Under the pieces are notes generated by a model. That model made no database searches. It saw only the letters and a list, made by a program, of their open reading frames with translations, and was not told the origin of the DNA. A program made the position numbers and the translations under genes. A stretch of 39,439 nucleotides of DNA from an uncultured Clostridium sp. (GTDB taxonomy: Bacteria > Bacillota > Clostridia > Peptostreptococcales > Peptostreptococcaceae), in contig USRS01000009.1 in NCBI GenBank assembly GCA_900557165.1, positions 1-39,439 on the forward strand, written 5' to 3'. Below, piece by piece: positions 1 to 9,071 of the stretch (the first letter of the stretch is position 1; every line of letters starts with the position of its first letter).

Positions 1-1
1 T

Positions 2-1822
2 ATGAGTGCACCAGCTGCTATGGCTGATGATGCTATAGAAATACATCCTGGAACTCCAAATGTTTACTTTAAGACAGATTGTATAAAAGGTGAAGATACT
101 GCACCATTAATGGAAAAACTTCCAAATGTAGTTGAAGTTGAATCTTATTGTAGCCGTCAACCACATTTACCACTTGAACCAGACTGTGGTCAAGCGTATC
201 AAGATGAAGATGGAAACTTAATTATAAACTCTAAGAGTATCGGTATCCACTTACATCATGCAATGATTTGTACTGGTATAGGTATAGACCCTGACAAATG
301 TTTCTTAGTACAAAACCCAACTGGAGGAACATTTGGGTATAAATTCTCTCCAACTATGGAATCTATGTTAGGTGTTGCATGCTTAGCAACTGGAAGACCA
401 GTTTCATTAAATTATACTCAATATCAAAATATTACTTATACTGGAAAGAGATCTCCAGCATTCATGAAGATAAAACTTGGTGCTGATGAAAATGGTAAGA
501 TACTTGCTCTTGAAGGTGAAAACTATATAGATCATGGTCCATATTCAGAATTTGGTGATTTATTAACTATGCGTCTTACTCAATTCGTAGGTGCTGGTTA
601 TGGTATACCAAATATAAGAAATACTTCTTACTGCGTATGTACTAACCATGCTTGGGGTAGTGCATTTAGAGGATATGGTTCTCCACAAAGTTTCATGGGA
701 ACTGATACTGCAATAGATGTATTGGCAGATAAAATGGGAATGGATCCATTTGAATTAAGATATATAAATGCTTATAGACCAGGAGATACTACTCCAACTG
801 GCCAAACTCCAGAGGTATTCTCATTAGTGCCTATGATGGATGAAATGAGACCATTATATGAAGACGCTAAAAAGAGAGTTAAAGAAAACTCTACAGATAA
901 AGTTAAACGTGGAGTTGGTGTATCAATAGGTGTTTATGGTTGTGGACTTGATGGTGCAGATTCATCTGAAGCTTATGCAGAAATCACTCCAAAAGGTGTA
1001 ACAATCTATAACTCTTGGGAAGACCATGGTCAAGGTGCTGATGTAGCTACATTAACTATAGCTCATGAAGTACTTAAAAAAGCTGGATATAAACCAGAAG
1101 ATATAAGCTTAGTAATGAACGATATGAAATTTACTCCAAACAGTGGTCCTGCTGGAGGAAGTAGATCAAACGTTGTTACTGGTAATGCAACTAGAATAGC
1201 TGCTGAAAACTTATTAAAATCATTAGAAAAACCAGATGGAACTTATCGTACTTATGACGAAATGGTAGCTGAAGGTTTACCAACTAAAGTTACAGGTAAA
1301 TGGGTTGCTTCTATGTGTTCTGACTGTCAAATAGAAGATGGTCAAGGTGCACCATTTAGTAACTATATGTACGTTGTAAATATGCCAGAAGTTGCAGTTG
1401 ATATGGAAACTGGTAAAGTTAAAGTTGAAAAATTCACTTGCTGGGTTGACTGTGGTACTATAATCAATAAGCTTGTAGTTGATGGTCAAGTATATGGTGC
1501 ATTAGCTCAAGGTATAGGTCTTGCTTTGAGTGAAGATTTCGAAGATTTAAAGAAACATACTACATTAGTTAAATGTGGTATACCACAAATAGAAGATGTA
1601 CCTGATGCTTTAGATGTACATTATGCAAAACCAGAGTATTCTAAGAGACCTGATGGACCATTTGGGGCATCTGGAGTTGGTGAAGGACCTTTAGCTGCAC
1701 CACATCCAGCAATACTTAATGCTATATTTAATGCTACAGGAGCTAGAATAACTAAAGTTCCAGCTACACCAGATGTAGTAAAAGAAGCATTAGATGAATT
1801 AGCAAGTAAAGCAGAAGCTTAA
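2..1822 (+). CDS. Molybdopterin-binding aldehyde oxidoreductase / xanthine dehydrogenase-type hydroxylase (5' end outside window)
   Basis: This is the C-terminal two thirds of a xanthine-oxidase-family molybdenum hydroxylase, which oxidises aldehydes or N-heterocycles at a sulfurated Mo-pterin centre. The visible 606 residues carry the family motifs GGTFG (about residues 108-112), AFRGYG (221-226), GGSRSNVVTGNA, and near the C-terminus GASGVGEGPL, whose GVGE glutamate (about 561) matches the catalytic Glu of the family. Single-chain Desulfovibrio aldehyde oxidoreductases are about 900 residues, so roughly 300 N-terminal residues, normally two [2Fe-2S] domains plus linker, would lie upstream; I cannot tell whether they are fused here or separate. 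The frame is open from base 2, so the first ATG is not taken as a start. Codon use is more selective than in the genes that follow, which suggests high expression. The substrate cannot be read from sequence. Confidence 0.93.
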   Translation: MSAPAAMADDAIEIHPGTPNVYFKTDCIKGEDTAPLMEKLPNVVEVESYCSRQPHLPLEPDCGQAYQDEDGNLIINSKSIGIHLHHAMICTGIGIDPDKCFLVQNPTGGTFGYKFSPTMESMLGVACLATGRPVSLNYTQYQNITYTGKRSPAFMKIKLGADENGKILALEGENYIDHGPYSEFGDLLTMRLTQFVGAGYGIPNIRNTSYCVCTNHAWGSAFRGYGSPQSFMGTDTAIDVLADKMGMDPFELRYINAYRPGDTTPTGQTPEVFSLVPMMDEMRPLYEDAKKRVKENSTDKVKRGVGVSIGVYGCGLDGADSSEAYAEITPKGVTIYNSWEDHGQGADVATLTIAHEVLKKAGYKPEDISLVMNDMKFTPNSGPAGGSRSNVVTGNATRIAAENLLKSLEKPDGTYRTYDEMVAEGLPTKVTGKWVASMCSDCQIEDGQGAPFSNYMYVVNMPEVAVDMETGKVKVEKFTCWVDCGTIINKLVVDGQVYGALAQGIGLALSEDFEDLKKHTTLVKCGIPQIEDVPDALDVHYAKPEYSKRPDGPFGASGVGEGPLAAPHPAILNAIFNATGARITKVPATPDVVKEALDELASKAEA

Positions 1823-1877
1823 TAAGTGAATAAATAAGAGTGATTTAAAACTATTACTCTTGATTAAATAAAATAGA

Positions 1878-1922
1878 GGGCTTAACCTTAAGTAATTTTA
1901 CAAGAGTTTAAGCCCTTTTTTT
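1878..1922 (+). terminator. Rho-independent terminator after the hydroxylase gene
   Basis: GGGCTTAA (1878-1885) pairs with TTAAGCCC (1908-1915) and is followed by a run of T. A weaker hairpin, AAGAGT/ACTCTT, lies just upstream at 1836-1861. It separates the structural gene from the accessory operon, so the two could be expressed at different levels. Confidence 0.85.
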
Positions 1923-1970
1923 AGTCAAAAAATAAATAATTTTAGAAATATAATTTATTAAGGAGAATAT

Positions 1971-4196
1971 ATGATGGACAATCTTAGCCAAGAAAAATTA
2001 AAAGAATTAGAGAGTAAATGTATTCAAGAAGAAGAACCATGGTGCACAGCAATGTGTCCTATACATATTGATGCAAGACAATTATGTAAATTAGTATCAG
2101 AGGGGAATTTTACAGAAGGCAGAAAATTATATGAAAAAAGAGTTATATTTCCAAATATCATAAGTAGGGTTTGCGAGCAAAATTGTAAAGAGCAATGTAG
2201 AAGAAAAGGTTTAGGTAATTCAATAAATATAAGAAATTTAGAACTTGCATGTATGACTTATGGTAAAAAAGTAAAATCAAGAGTATTGTTAAAACCTAAG
2301 AAAAAAGAAAAAATCATTGTTTTTGGAACTAGTTTAAGTGGACTATCTTGTGCATTTGAATTAAAAAATAAAGGATATATAGTTGATCTTTATGAGAAGG
2401 AAAATATTTTAGGACAAGAAGTATATGAAATTTATAAAGAAATATTATCAGAAGAATTTATTAATGAAGATTTAAAGAAATTAAAAGATTTAGGTGTAAA
2501 TATATGCTTAAATTCAGTTTTTGATAAATCGCAATTAGATAAATACAAAGAAAATTATGATGTAATAATTATTGATGGCAATATATATGATGAAAATTTA
2601 GATTATGATGAAATAACTTTACAATATGAAAATAATATTTTCTATATGCCTAAAAATACTTTATCAATAGAATGCGTAGGATTAGGTAAAAGAGTTTCCA
2701 CATCTATAGATAGATTTTTCCAAAACAGTAGTATGACAGAAGGTAGAGAAAGAGAAGGTAGTTTTGAAACAAGATTATATACAAATTTAGATGGTATTGA
2801 AATTGAACAAGAAATAAAGCCTCAAAATAAGCAAAGTTATACAGAAGATGAAGCAATAGAAGAAGCAAAAAGATGTATAGACTGTAATTGTTTAGAATGT
2901 ATGAAAGGTTGCGCATTTTTAAGATATTACAATTCATATCCAAAAAGAATGGCAAGGGAAGCATATAACAATTTAGCCATAGCTCTAGGAAATAGAACGT
3001 CTAATAAAATGATAGATTCATGTAATCTTTGTGGTCAATGTGCATCCATATGTCCAGGAGGTTTAGATTTAGGTGAAGTATTAGAATATGCTAGAAATAA
3101 AATGGTTAAAACTGATAAAATGCCACCATCAGCATTTGAATTTGCTATAGAAGATATGGAGTTTAGCAATGGAGAAGAATTTTTTACTGTAATAAATAAA
3201 GAAAATTTGAATTATGTATTTTTTCCAGGATGTCAATTAGGTGCATCTGAACCAGATTTAGTAAAAGTAATTTACAATGATTTAAATAAAAAATTAAATG
3301 ATGAAGTTGGTATAATTCTTGGATGTTGTGGAGTAATTGGTAAATGGTCTGGAAATAGTAAAAAATTCAAAGAACAAATTGAATTAATACAAAATACTCT
3401 TAAAGATTTAAATAATCCAACTTTAATAACAGCCTGTCCAACTTGTTATAAAATTTTTACAGAGGATTTAAATGATGTAGAGATTAAGATGATTTATGAT
3501 TATATAAATGATGAAGATTTAGAATTAATAGTAAATTATGAAGAAATTGCAATAGATGATCCTTGTACTGTTAGATATGATTTCAAAATGCAAGATAGAA
3601 TAAGAAATATAGCTAAAAAACTAGGATTTAAGGTGGAAGAATTAGATTATAACAGAGATAAAACAACTTGTTGTGGATATGGAGGACTTACTTGTTTTTC
3701 TAATCAGGAATTGAAGGAAAATATCGTTTTATCGAGAATAAATCAAAGTAAACTAAATTATTTGACTTACTGTATAAACTGCAGGGATAGTTATTTATCT
3801 CAAAATAAACAAGCAAAACATATTCTACAATTAATATATAATTTTGATGGTAAAAACAAAAAACCTAATATTTCTGAAAGAAGATATAATAGAGTCCAAC
3901 TAAAATTAGATTTAACTGAAAATAAGGAAGGATTAAATGATTATGATATTGACTTAATTATGAGTGAGGAACTAAAGGTAAAATTAGAAGAAAAGCTTAT
4001 TTTAAACAAAGATATAAAAGACACCATATTATATGGAGAAGAAAATAAGCAAAAAATAATTAATAAAAATAATAATCATAATCTTGCTTATTGTAAAATC
4101 AAAAATGTTACATTTTGGGTTGAGTATACTATCGAAGATGGAAAATATTTAGTTTATAATGCATATAGTCATAGAATGAATATAGAGGTGGATTAG
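1971..4196 (+). CDS. Dicluster-binding FAD/NAD-type oxidoreductase with CCG (heterodisulfide-reductase-like) domains
   Basis: The 741-residue protein joins several redox modules. Residues about 15-90 are a GltD-like dicluster domain (PWCTAMCPIH, then VCEQNCKEQCRRK). Next comes a degenerate dinucleotide fold (FGTSLSGLSCAFEL) lacking a clean GxGxxG. A second Fe-S region follows (CIDCNCLECMKGC and CNLCGQCASICPGG), then two CCG-type segments (FFPGCQL...GCCG...ACPTC and DDPC...TCCGYGG...CINC). The last ~35 residues (FWVEYTIEDGKYLVYNAYSHRM) are a conserved-looking tail. From memory this matches the 'pyridine nucleotide-disulfide oxidoreductase/dicluster-binding protein' next to Desulfovibrio aldehyde oxidoreductases (DVU_1558 type). 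AGGAG at 1961 supports the start; ATG 1974 is an alternative. It probably moves electrons for the hydroxylase or its maturation. Confidence 0.8.
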   Translation: MMDNLSQEKLKELESKCIQEEEPWCTAMCPIHIDARQLCKLVSEGNFTEGRKLYEKRVIFPNIISRVCEQNCKEQCRRKGLGNSINIRNLELACMTYGKKVKSRVLLKPKKKEKIIVFGTSLSGLSCAFELKNKGYIVDLYEKENILGQEVYEIYKEILSEEFINEDLKKLKDLGVNICLNSVFDKSQLDKYKENYDVIIIDGNIYDENLDYDEITLQYENNIFYMPKNTLSIECVGLGKRVSTSIDRFFQNSSMTEGREREGSFETRLYTNLDGIEIEQEIKPQNKQSYTEDEAIEEAKRCIDCNCLECMKGCAFLRYYNSYPKRMAREAYNNLAIALGNRTSNKMIDSCNLCGQCASICPGGLDLGEVLEYARNKMVKTDKMPPSAFEFAIEDMEFSNGEEFFTVINKENLNYVFFPGCQLGASEPDLVKVIYNDLNKKLNDEVGIILGCCGVIGKWSGNSKKFKEQIELIQNTLKDLNNPTLITACPTCYKIFTEDLNDVEIKMIYDYINDEDLELIVNYEEIAIDDPCTVRYDFKMQDRIRNIAKKLGFKVEELDYNRDKTTCCGYGGLTCFSNQELKENIVLSRINQSKLNYLTYCINCRDSYLSQNKQAKHILQLIYNFDGKNKKPNISERRYNRVQLKLDLTENKEGLNDYDIDLIMSEELKVKLEEKLILNKDIKDTILYGEENKQKIINKNNNHNLAYCKIKNVTFWVEYTIEDGKYLVYNAYSHRMNIEVD

Positions 4197-4418
4197 ATGA
4201 AAGAAAGTTATGATGATTTTTACGATTACTCAAGTGAAAGTATGGTTTGTGCAAGATGTAATGAACCTTTGCAAAGGGGAAAAGTTACATTAGAATACCT
4301 AGGTAGTAGTTTTCCTGTTGAACTACCAAAGTGTCCTAAGTGTAAAAATGTATTCATAGACGAAAGTCTAGTATACTCAAAAATGTTAAGGGTAGAAAAA
4401 AATTTAGAAGATAAATGA
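4197..4418 (+). CDS. Small zinc-ribbon/rubredoxin-like redox protein (DVU_1557-like)
   Basis: A 73-residue protein with two CxxC knuckles, CARCNEPL near residue 18 and CPKCKNVF near residue 47, a typical zinc ribbon or small iron site. The stretch between them (KVTLEYLGSSFPVELPKCPKC) resembles the 'DVU_1557 family redox protein' as I remember it. The start directly follows the upstream stop, with GAGGTGG inside the preceding gene as ribosome site, and the 3' end overlaps the methyltransferase by ATGA, so translation is coupled. The biochemical role is not known to me. Confidence 0.75.
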   Translation: MKESYDDFYDYSSESMVCARCNEPLQRGKVTLEYLGSSFPVELPKCPKCKNVFIDESLVYSKMLRVEKNLEDK

Positions 4419-5047
4419 TAGATAAAAGAGATGTATTTAGTTTAGGTGGCTTAGATCTTGTAAATGAAGTAATAGATATGTACGAGCAAAAAGACAAAAT
4501 AAAAGTACTAGATGTGGGTTGCGGAAGTGGATATTCTGTAAATTATTTAAGCCAACAGGGGTTTGATGCAACAGGAATTGATGCCTCTGAAGAAATAATA
4601 GAAATAGGTAAAAAGAAATATAAAAATGTAAATATAAAGGTAATGGATGCAAATAAAATTGATTTTCCAAATGATTATTTTGACTTAATTTTATTTGAAT
4701 GTAGCTTATCAATTATGAGTGAACCTATAAAAATATTATCAAATTGTAAAAAATTTTTAAAAAAGGATGGCTTAATTTTATTAAGTGATTTTTTCTTTAA
4801 AAAAACTGATATAGAGGATGATACATACACTCTTAATTATTGGAACAGAGTATTTTCAGATTTGGATTTAAAAGTAATTAATTTTCAAGATAAAACATCA
4901 CAGTGGCGAAATTATTTAGGAATGGTACTTTGGGAATATGGAGAATTATCAGGACTTCTTAGAGGTAATCAAAATTCTAAAATAAATAGTAATATACTAA
5001 AAAAAGAAACAGGTTATTTTTTAGTAACCTTGGGGAAAAAGGATTGA
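4415..5047 (+). CDS. Class I SAM-dependent methyltransferase (DVU_1556-like)
   Basis: A 210-residue Rossmann methyltransferase. Motif I is VLDVGCGSGYSV (about residues 34-45), followed by the acidic motif II region (ATGIDASEEII) and a motif IV-like DYFDLILFECSLSI; the LKKDGLILLSDFFF segment matches the strand 5 region. It overlaps the previous gene by 4 bp. In the Desulfovibrio-like cluster a methyltransferase of this type always seems to travel with the radical SAM protein and the C-GCAxxG-C-C protein. Whether it methylates a pterin, a small molecule or a protein cannot be told from sequence. Confidence 0.82.
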   Translation: MIDKRDVFSLGGLDLVNEVIDMYEQKDKIKVLDVGCGSGYSVNYLSQQGFDATGIDASEEIIEIGKKKYKNVNIKVMDANKIDFPNDYFDLILFECSLSIMSEPIKILSNCKKFLKKDGLILLSDFFFKKTDIEDDTYTLNYWNRVFSDLDLKVINFQDKTSQWRNYLGMVLWEYGELSGLLRGNQNSKINSNILKKETGYFLVTLGKKD

Positions 5048-5051
5048 TATT

Positions 5052-5480
5052 ATGGATGAATTGTACATGGAAATGTTGGAATTATCATCTAAGGGATATT
5101 ACTGTAGTCAAGTTATAATAAAAATTATACTAGAGTTGGAAGAAAAGGAAAACAGTGACTTGATAAGAGCTATGGGTGGTTTAATTGGTGGTTTAGGTTT
5201 TAATCAAAAAATCTGTGGAGCTCTTACAGGTGGTGTTTGTGCTTTGGGATATTTTGCATCAAAGGGTGAAGATGACGAAATAGAAGATGAAAATTTAAAT
5301 AAAATGGTAAAGGAATTAATTGATTGGTTTGAAGGAGAAGGAAGTAACAATAAAGGATTAGACTGTAAAGATATACTTGATGGTGATTTTAATAATAAGA
5401 ATAAAATATGTCCTTCATTAGTAAAAGACACTTTTGAAAAAGTTATAAATATACTAAATGAATATGGATATGAACTATAA
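5052..5480 (+). CDS. C-GCAxxG-C-C family redox protein (DVU_1555-like)
   Basis: The 142-residue protein has the C_GCAxxG_C_C arrangement: an N-terminal Cys in YYCSQVI, the central ICGALTGGVCALG, and later Cys in LDCKDI and ICPSLV. Family members are thought to bind a metal or Fe-S centre, or to act as redox partners, but their function is largely unproven. It starts 4 bp after the methyltransferase stop and belongs to the same transcript. The Cys positions suggest it could carry a redox or sulfur intermediate. Confidence 0.78.
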   Translation: MDELYMEMLELSSKGYYCSQVIIKIILELEEKENSDLIRAMGGLIGGLGFNQKICGALTGGVCALGYFASKGEDDEIEDENLNKMVKELIDWFEGEGSNNKGLDCKDILDGDFNNKNKICPSLVKDTFEKVINILNEYGYEL

Positions 5481-5496
5481 AAAAGGAGATACACTA

Positions 5497-6531
5497 ATGA
5501 ATATATATGAAGAGGGAGTAAGATTATTAGAAAAAAAGCAAAGTTTTGTAATTGCCAGTATTATAAGTAGTACAGGTTCTACACCTAGATCAAAAGGTAC
5601 TCAGATGATAATAAGGGAAGATGGATCCATATTTGGAACTGTTGGTGGTGGAAAAATGGAAGCTTCTTGTATAGAAAAGAGCTTAGAAGCAATAAAAAAT
5701 AAAAAATCTTTTGCTTATTATTTTGATTTGAGTAATAAAGATGCTTATAAGTCAGCTATGGTTTGTGGTGGTAGTGGAGAATTACTTATTAATTACATAA
5801 GTTTTGAAGATGAAAACAATTTAAATATACTAAGAAAAGCTGCTGAAGTTATAGCTAATAATAAAAAAGGTTGGTTAGTAACAGTATTAAGAGGAGATGC
5901 AAAAGATTTTTTATTTGTGGATGATAATAATAATTTATATGGCCAATATAGGGGGAGCGAACTTATGAGAAGAAAATTATCCCATGGTGTAGAAAGATTA
6001 TCTATTCATGCTGATGCTATAGATGATGAAAGATTTATAATACAAAAAGTACATTCTTCAGGAAAGGCATTTATTTTTGGTGCTGGTCATGTTTCAAAAG
6101 AGGTAGCTACTATCCTTGATATGATTGAATTTGAAACCATCGTAATGGATGATAGAGAAGAATTTGCTAATAAAGAAAGATTTCCAAATTCTAAAATAGT
6201 AGTTCTTGATAATTTTGAGGAAATAGGAGATTTAGGTATAGATGATGATAGTTATATATTAATAATAACAAGGGGGCATCTATACGATTACAATGTACTT
6301 GAGTGGTCTTTAAAAACAAATGCATATTATATAGGTATGATAGGTAGTGCCACAAAAATAGAGATGAGTTATGACAAGCTTAAAAAAGAAGGATTTACGC
6401 AAAAAGATATAGATAGAGTTCATGCACCAATAGGAATAAAATTAGCAGCTAAAACACCAGCAGAAATTGCAGTTAGTATAGCAGGTCAGCTTATAAATGA
6501 AAGAGATGCTAAAGAAAGAAGCTTAAAATAA
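5497..6531 (+). CDS. XdhC/CoxF-family molybdenum cofactor insertion protein
   Basis: XdhC-family proteins bind Mo-molybdopterin, promote its sulfuration and deliver it to xanthine-dehydrogenase-type enzymes. Residues about 1-75 form the XdhC_CoxI domain (SIISSTGSTPRSKGTQM, FGTVGGGKMEASCIE). The C-terminal half is a Rossmann domain (AFIFGAGHVSKEVATIL) ending in the conserved YYIGMIGSATK and APIGIKLAAKTPAEIAVSIAGQ. I chose ATG 5497 because AAAAGGAG lies 8-12 bp upstream; an in-frame ATG at 5458 inside the previous gene lacks such a site. The product is 344 residues, a normal length. Its stop overlaps the next start (TAATG). This is the clearest functional link between the island and the hydroxylase. 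Confidence 0.92.
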   Translation: MNIYEEGVRLLEKKQSFVIASIISSTGSTPRSKGTQMIIREDGSIFGTVGGGKMEASCIEKSLEAIKNKKSFAYYFDLSNKDAYKSAMVCGGSGELLINYISFEDENNLNILRKAAEVIANNKKGWLVTVLRGDAKDFLFVDDNNNLYGQYRGSELMRRKLSHGVERLSIHADAIDDERFIIQKVHSSGKAFIFGAGHVSKEVATILDMIEFETIVMDDREEFANKERFPNSKIVVLDNFEEIGDLGIDDDSYILIITRGHLYDYNVLEWSLKTNAYYIGMIGSATKIEMSYDKLKKEGFTQKDIDRVHAPIGIKLAAKTPAEIAVSIAGQLINERDAKERSLK

Positions 6532-7658
6532 TGAAAATAAATGGATTAATTGTGGCAGCAGGTTTATCATCACGCATGAAGGATTTTAAACCTTTGATGA
6601 AAATAGATAATAAACCTCTTATTTTAAATACTATAAATAGTTTGAGACAAAGTAATATTGAAGATATTACTGTAGTAGTGGGATATAGAAAAGATGATTT
6701 GAAAGATTTACTGAAAAATGAAAATGTGAATATTGTTTTTAATGAAAATTATAAATCAACTTCCATGTATGATTCTTTTAAATTAGGATTAAAAGAAATT
6801 TATAATAAGTGTGACGCTGTAGTATTTTTACCTGGTGATGTGGGATTTACATCTAAATATACTGTTGATTTATTAATAAAAGAGATTATTAAAAATGAGA
6901 AAAAAATCATATATCCCATATATAAAAATGAAATAGGTCATCCGCCAATTATATCTTCTAAATGTTTTGAATATTTATTAAATTATGATGGTAATGAAGG
7001 TTTAAAAGGTGGTATGAAATATTTTTATCAGGAGTCCATGAAAATATCTACTCCTGATAAATTTATATTATTTGATATGGATTACAAAGAAGATTTTAAT
7101 AAGGTGAAAAATAGTTATGAAAATAGAGAATATTTATCTTTCGAAGAAGCTCTCTATTTACTTAATTATTTTGATGTACCGACGAATGTAGTAAGACATA
7201 GTGAGATGGTTGAAAAAATAGCTGTTGATTTAAGTGAAATTATCAATAAATATAAAAAATGCATAGATGTTAATTTAATAAAATCAGCAGCTCTATTACA
7301 TGATATTAAAAGATTGGAAAAAGACCATGCTAAAAAAGGTGCAAAACTTTTAAGTGATTTAGGTTATAAGAAGATATCTTCCTTTGTTAAAAATCATATG
7401 GAATTGAAAGCTCAAATGGAAGATGAAATAAATGAGGTGAGTATTTTATATTTTGCAGATAAGCTGGTTATAGAAGATCAATTTACAAGTATTGAAAAAA
7501 GATTTGAAGAAAAATTAAAGAAGTATGATTTAGATGATGTTATAAAGAAAAACATACGTAAAAGATATAATACAACCCTTAAGATAAAATCCAATATTAT
7601 TTCTATAATTGGAGAAGTGGAATATGAAAAATTGGAGGAAAAATGGAGGGCTAAATAA
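6531..7658 (+). CDS. MocA-like nucleotidyltransferase fused to an HD domain (DVU_1551-like)
   Basis: Residues about 1-195 are a MobA/MocA-type NTP transferase: LIVAAGLSSRMKDFKPLM is the nucleotide-binding loop, and VVFLPGDVGF supplies the metal-binding Asp. MocA adds CMP to molybdopterin to give the dinucleotide cofactor used by many hydroxylases. Residues about 205-375 form an HD phosphohydrolase domain (VRHSEMVEKIA, then ALLHDIKRLEKDHAKKGAKLL, then KNHMEL and YFADKLV). The fusion suggests synthesis and hydrolysis of a nucleotide or pterin-nucleotide in one chain. The start overlaps the XdhC stop by one base. The substrate is inferred, not shown. Confidence 0.85.
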   Translation: MKINGLIVAAGLSSRMKDFKPLMKIDNKPLILNTINSLRQSNIEDITVVVGYRKDDLKDLLKNENVNIVFNENYKSTSMYDSFKLGLKEIYNKCDAVVFLPGDVGFTSKYTVDLLIKEIIKNEKKIIYPIYKNEIGHPPIISSKCFEYLLNYDGNEGLKGGMKYFYQESMKISTPDKFILFDMDYKEDFNKVKNSYENREYLSFEEALYLLNYFDVPTNVVRHSEMVEKIAVDLSEIINKYKKCIDVNLIKSAALLHDIKRLEKDHAKKGAKLLSDLGYKKISSFVKNHMELKAQMEDEINEVSILYFADKLVIEDQFTSIEKRFEEKLKKYDLDDVIKKNIRKRYNTTLKIKSNIISIIGEVEYEKLEEKWRAK

Positions 7659-8776
7659 TGATTTATCTAAATAATGGAGCTACATCTTGGCCAAAACCCT
7701 CATGTGTTTCTGATGCTGTGAAAAAATCTATAGATAATTTGCCAAGTAGTGCACATAGAAGTGGTTTTGAAGAAGAGGAAGAATATAATTGTAAGGAATT
7801 ATTGGCAAAACTACTTAAAATAGAAGATGCTAATAATATAGTTTATGCAAGTAATGCAACATATGCCTTGAATTTAGCAATTCAAGGATTTGAATTTAAT
7901 AAAGGTGATAAGGTTTTAACTACTGCTGCGGAACATAACTCTGTTTTAAGACCGCTATATTATCTTCAAAATAAAAATATTATAGAATATGAAATAATGG
8001 ATGTAAATGAAGAAGGCAAAATAGATGTTACTTTATGGGAAGAAAAAATAAAAAAAATAAAACCTAGAATGGTTGTATTTACCCATGCATCAAATGTGAC
8101 AGGAGCTGTTAATGATGCAAAAAAACTTACATATATTGCAAAAAAATATAATTGTGTTGTCTTAATGGATGCATCTCAAAGTTTAGGTATAATAGATGTA
8201 TTTCCAAAAGAGTGGGATATAGATATGGTAGCGTTTACAGGCCATAAATACTTATTAGGGCCTCAAGGAACAGGAGGACTTTATGTATCTCCAAAAATAA
8301 AATTAAACCCTCTTTTGCAAGGTGGAACAGGAATATTTAGTGATGAAGAAACTATGCCAGAGAAGATGCCATTGAGATTGGAAGCTGGAACACCAAATGA
8401 CCCATCTTTTAAAGGTTTAGAAGCTGCATTAAGATGGAGTTTTAAAAATCCTATCAATAAAGAAAATTTGAATCAATTAGTAAGAAAAATAAAAACAGAA
8501 CTAAAAAAATTAAATGTAAAAGTTATAGATATCCAAGGTGAATCTACACCTGTCATATCTTTTGTGCTTGAGAAATACTCTCCAGGGGAAGTCGGAGAAA
8601 TTTTACAAATGAGCTACGATATTATTTGTAGAAGTGGATTACACTGTGCACCTTTAATTCATAAATGTATAAATACTTATCCTCAAGGAACTATAAGAAT
8701 TAGTTTATCAAGATTTACTACAGAAGAAGAAGTAAACTATTTTATAAATGCTATTAAGGATATTGTAAATGAATAA
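7658..8776 (+). CDS. Class V PLP-dependent aminotransferase / cysteine desulfurase-like protein
   Basis: The 372-residue protein has the fold of SufS/NifS-type enzymes: GATSWPKP at the N-terminus, AAEHNSVL, the PLP-binding VLMDASQSLG, and the Schiff-base lysine in AFTGHKYLLGPQGTGGLY. Near the C-terminus, CRSGLHCAPLIH contains the active-site-loop cysteine of SufS/CsdB-type desulfurases. With XdhC two genes upstream, a sensible role is delivery of persulfide sulfur for the terminal sulfido ligand of the Mo centre. Selenium delivery is another possibility, since related enzymes act on selenocysteine. It overlaps both neighbours by a few bases. Confidence 0.85.
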   Translation: MIYLNNGATSWPKPSCVSDAVKKSIDNLPSSAHRSGFEEEEEYNCKELLAKLLKIEDANNIVYASNATYALNLAIQGFEFNKGDKVLTTAAEHNSVLRPLYYLQNKNIIEYEIMDVNEEGKIDVTLWEEKIKKIKPRMVVFTHASNVTGAVNDAKKLTYIAKKYNCVVLMDASQSLGIIDVFPKEWDIDMVAFTGHKYLLGPQGTGGLYVSPKIKLNPLLQGGTGIFSDEETMPEKMPLRLEAGTPNDPSFKGLEAALRWSFKNPINKENLNQLVRKIKTELKKLNVKVIDIQGESTPVISFVLEKYSPGEVGEILQMSYDIICRSGLHCAPLIHKCINTYPQGTIRISLSRFTTEEEVNYFINAIKDIVNE

Positions 8777-9053
8777 ATTTCATGTAAAAAAAGTAGAAAA
8801 TTGTTTTAAAGATAGTCAAACCTACGAATATAAGATAAACATGGAAATAAATGAAGGATTTCTTGATAAATTAGAGAATTTAGGTAAGATAGAGATAAAA
8901 AATTTTAGACGACCAATATTTATGATTGATTGTGAAAATAAAAATAAAATTAAGGGAGTTCTTAAGTCTAATATTATGAGAGTGAGTTTTCCAGATGATA
9001 CCTGGGAAATTCGCAAGAAAGAATTTGAACAGTATTTAGATGAGATATTATAA
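8769..9053 (+). CDS. Unknown 94-residue protein of the hydroxylase accessory operon
   Basis: I do not recognise this protein. It is small, charged and soluble, with one Cys in the N-terminal part (VENCFKD) and one in the middle (MIDCENKNKIKGVLK). It ends in SFPDDTWEIRKKEFEQYLDEIL, which looks like a folded helical tail. It overlaps the desulfurase-like gene by 8 bp and lies 18 bp before the radical SAM gene, so it is translated from the same mRNA. It could be a small carrier or substrate for one of its neighbours; that is only inference from position. Confidence 0.7.
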   Translation: MNKFHVKKVENCFKDSQTYEYKINMEINEGFLDKLENLGKIEIKNFRRPIFMIDCENKNKIKGVLKSNIMRVSFPDDTWEIRKKEFEQYLDEIL

Positions 9054-9071
9054 ATAATATGGGAGGCAGTT

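Noticed and set aside
1277..1489. Reverse-strand frame of 70 codons inside the hydroxylase gene
   Set aside because: No ribosome site. It lies wholly inside a conserved coding region and its product is low in complexity.
5204..5494. Reverse-strand 96-codon frame over the C-GCAxxG-C-C gene
   Set aside because: Ser/Pro/Phe-rich antisense of acidic codons, with no start signal.
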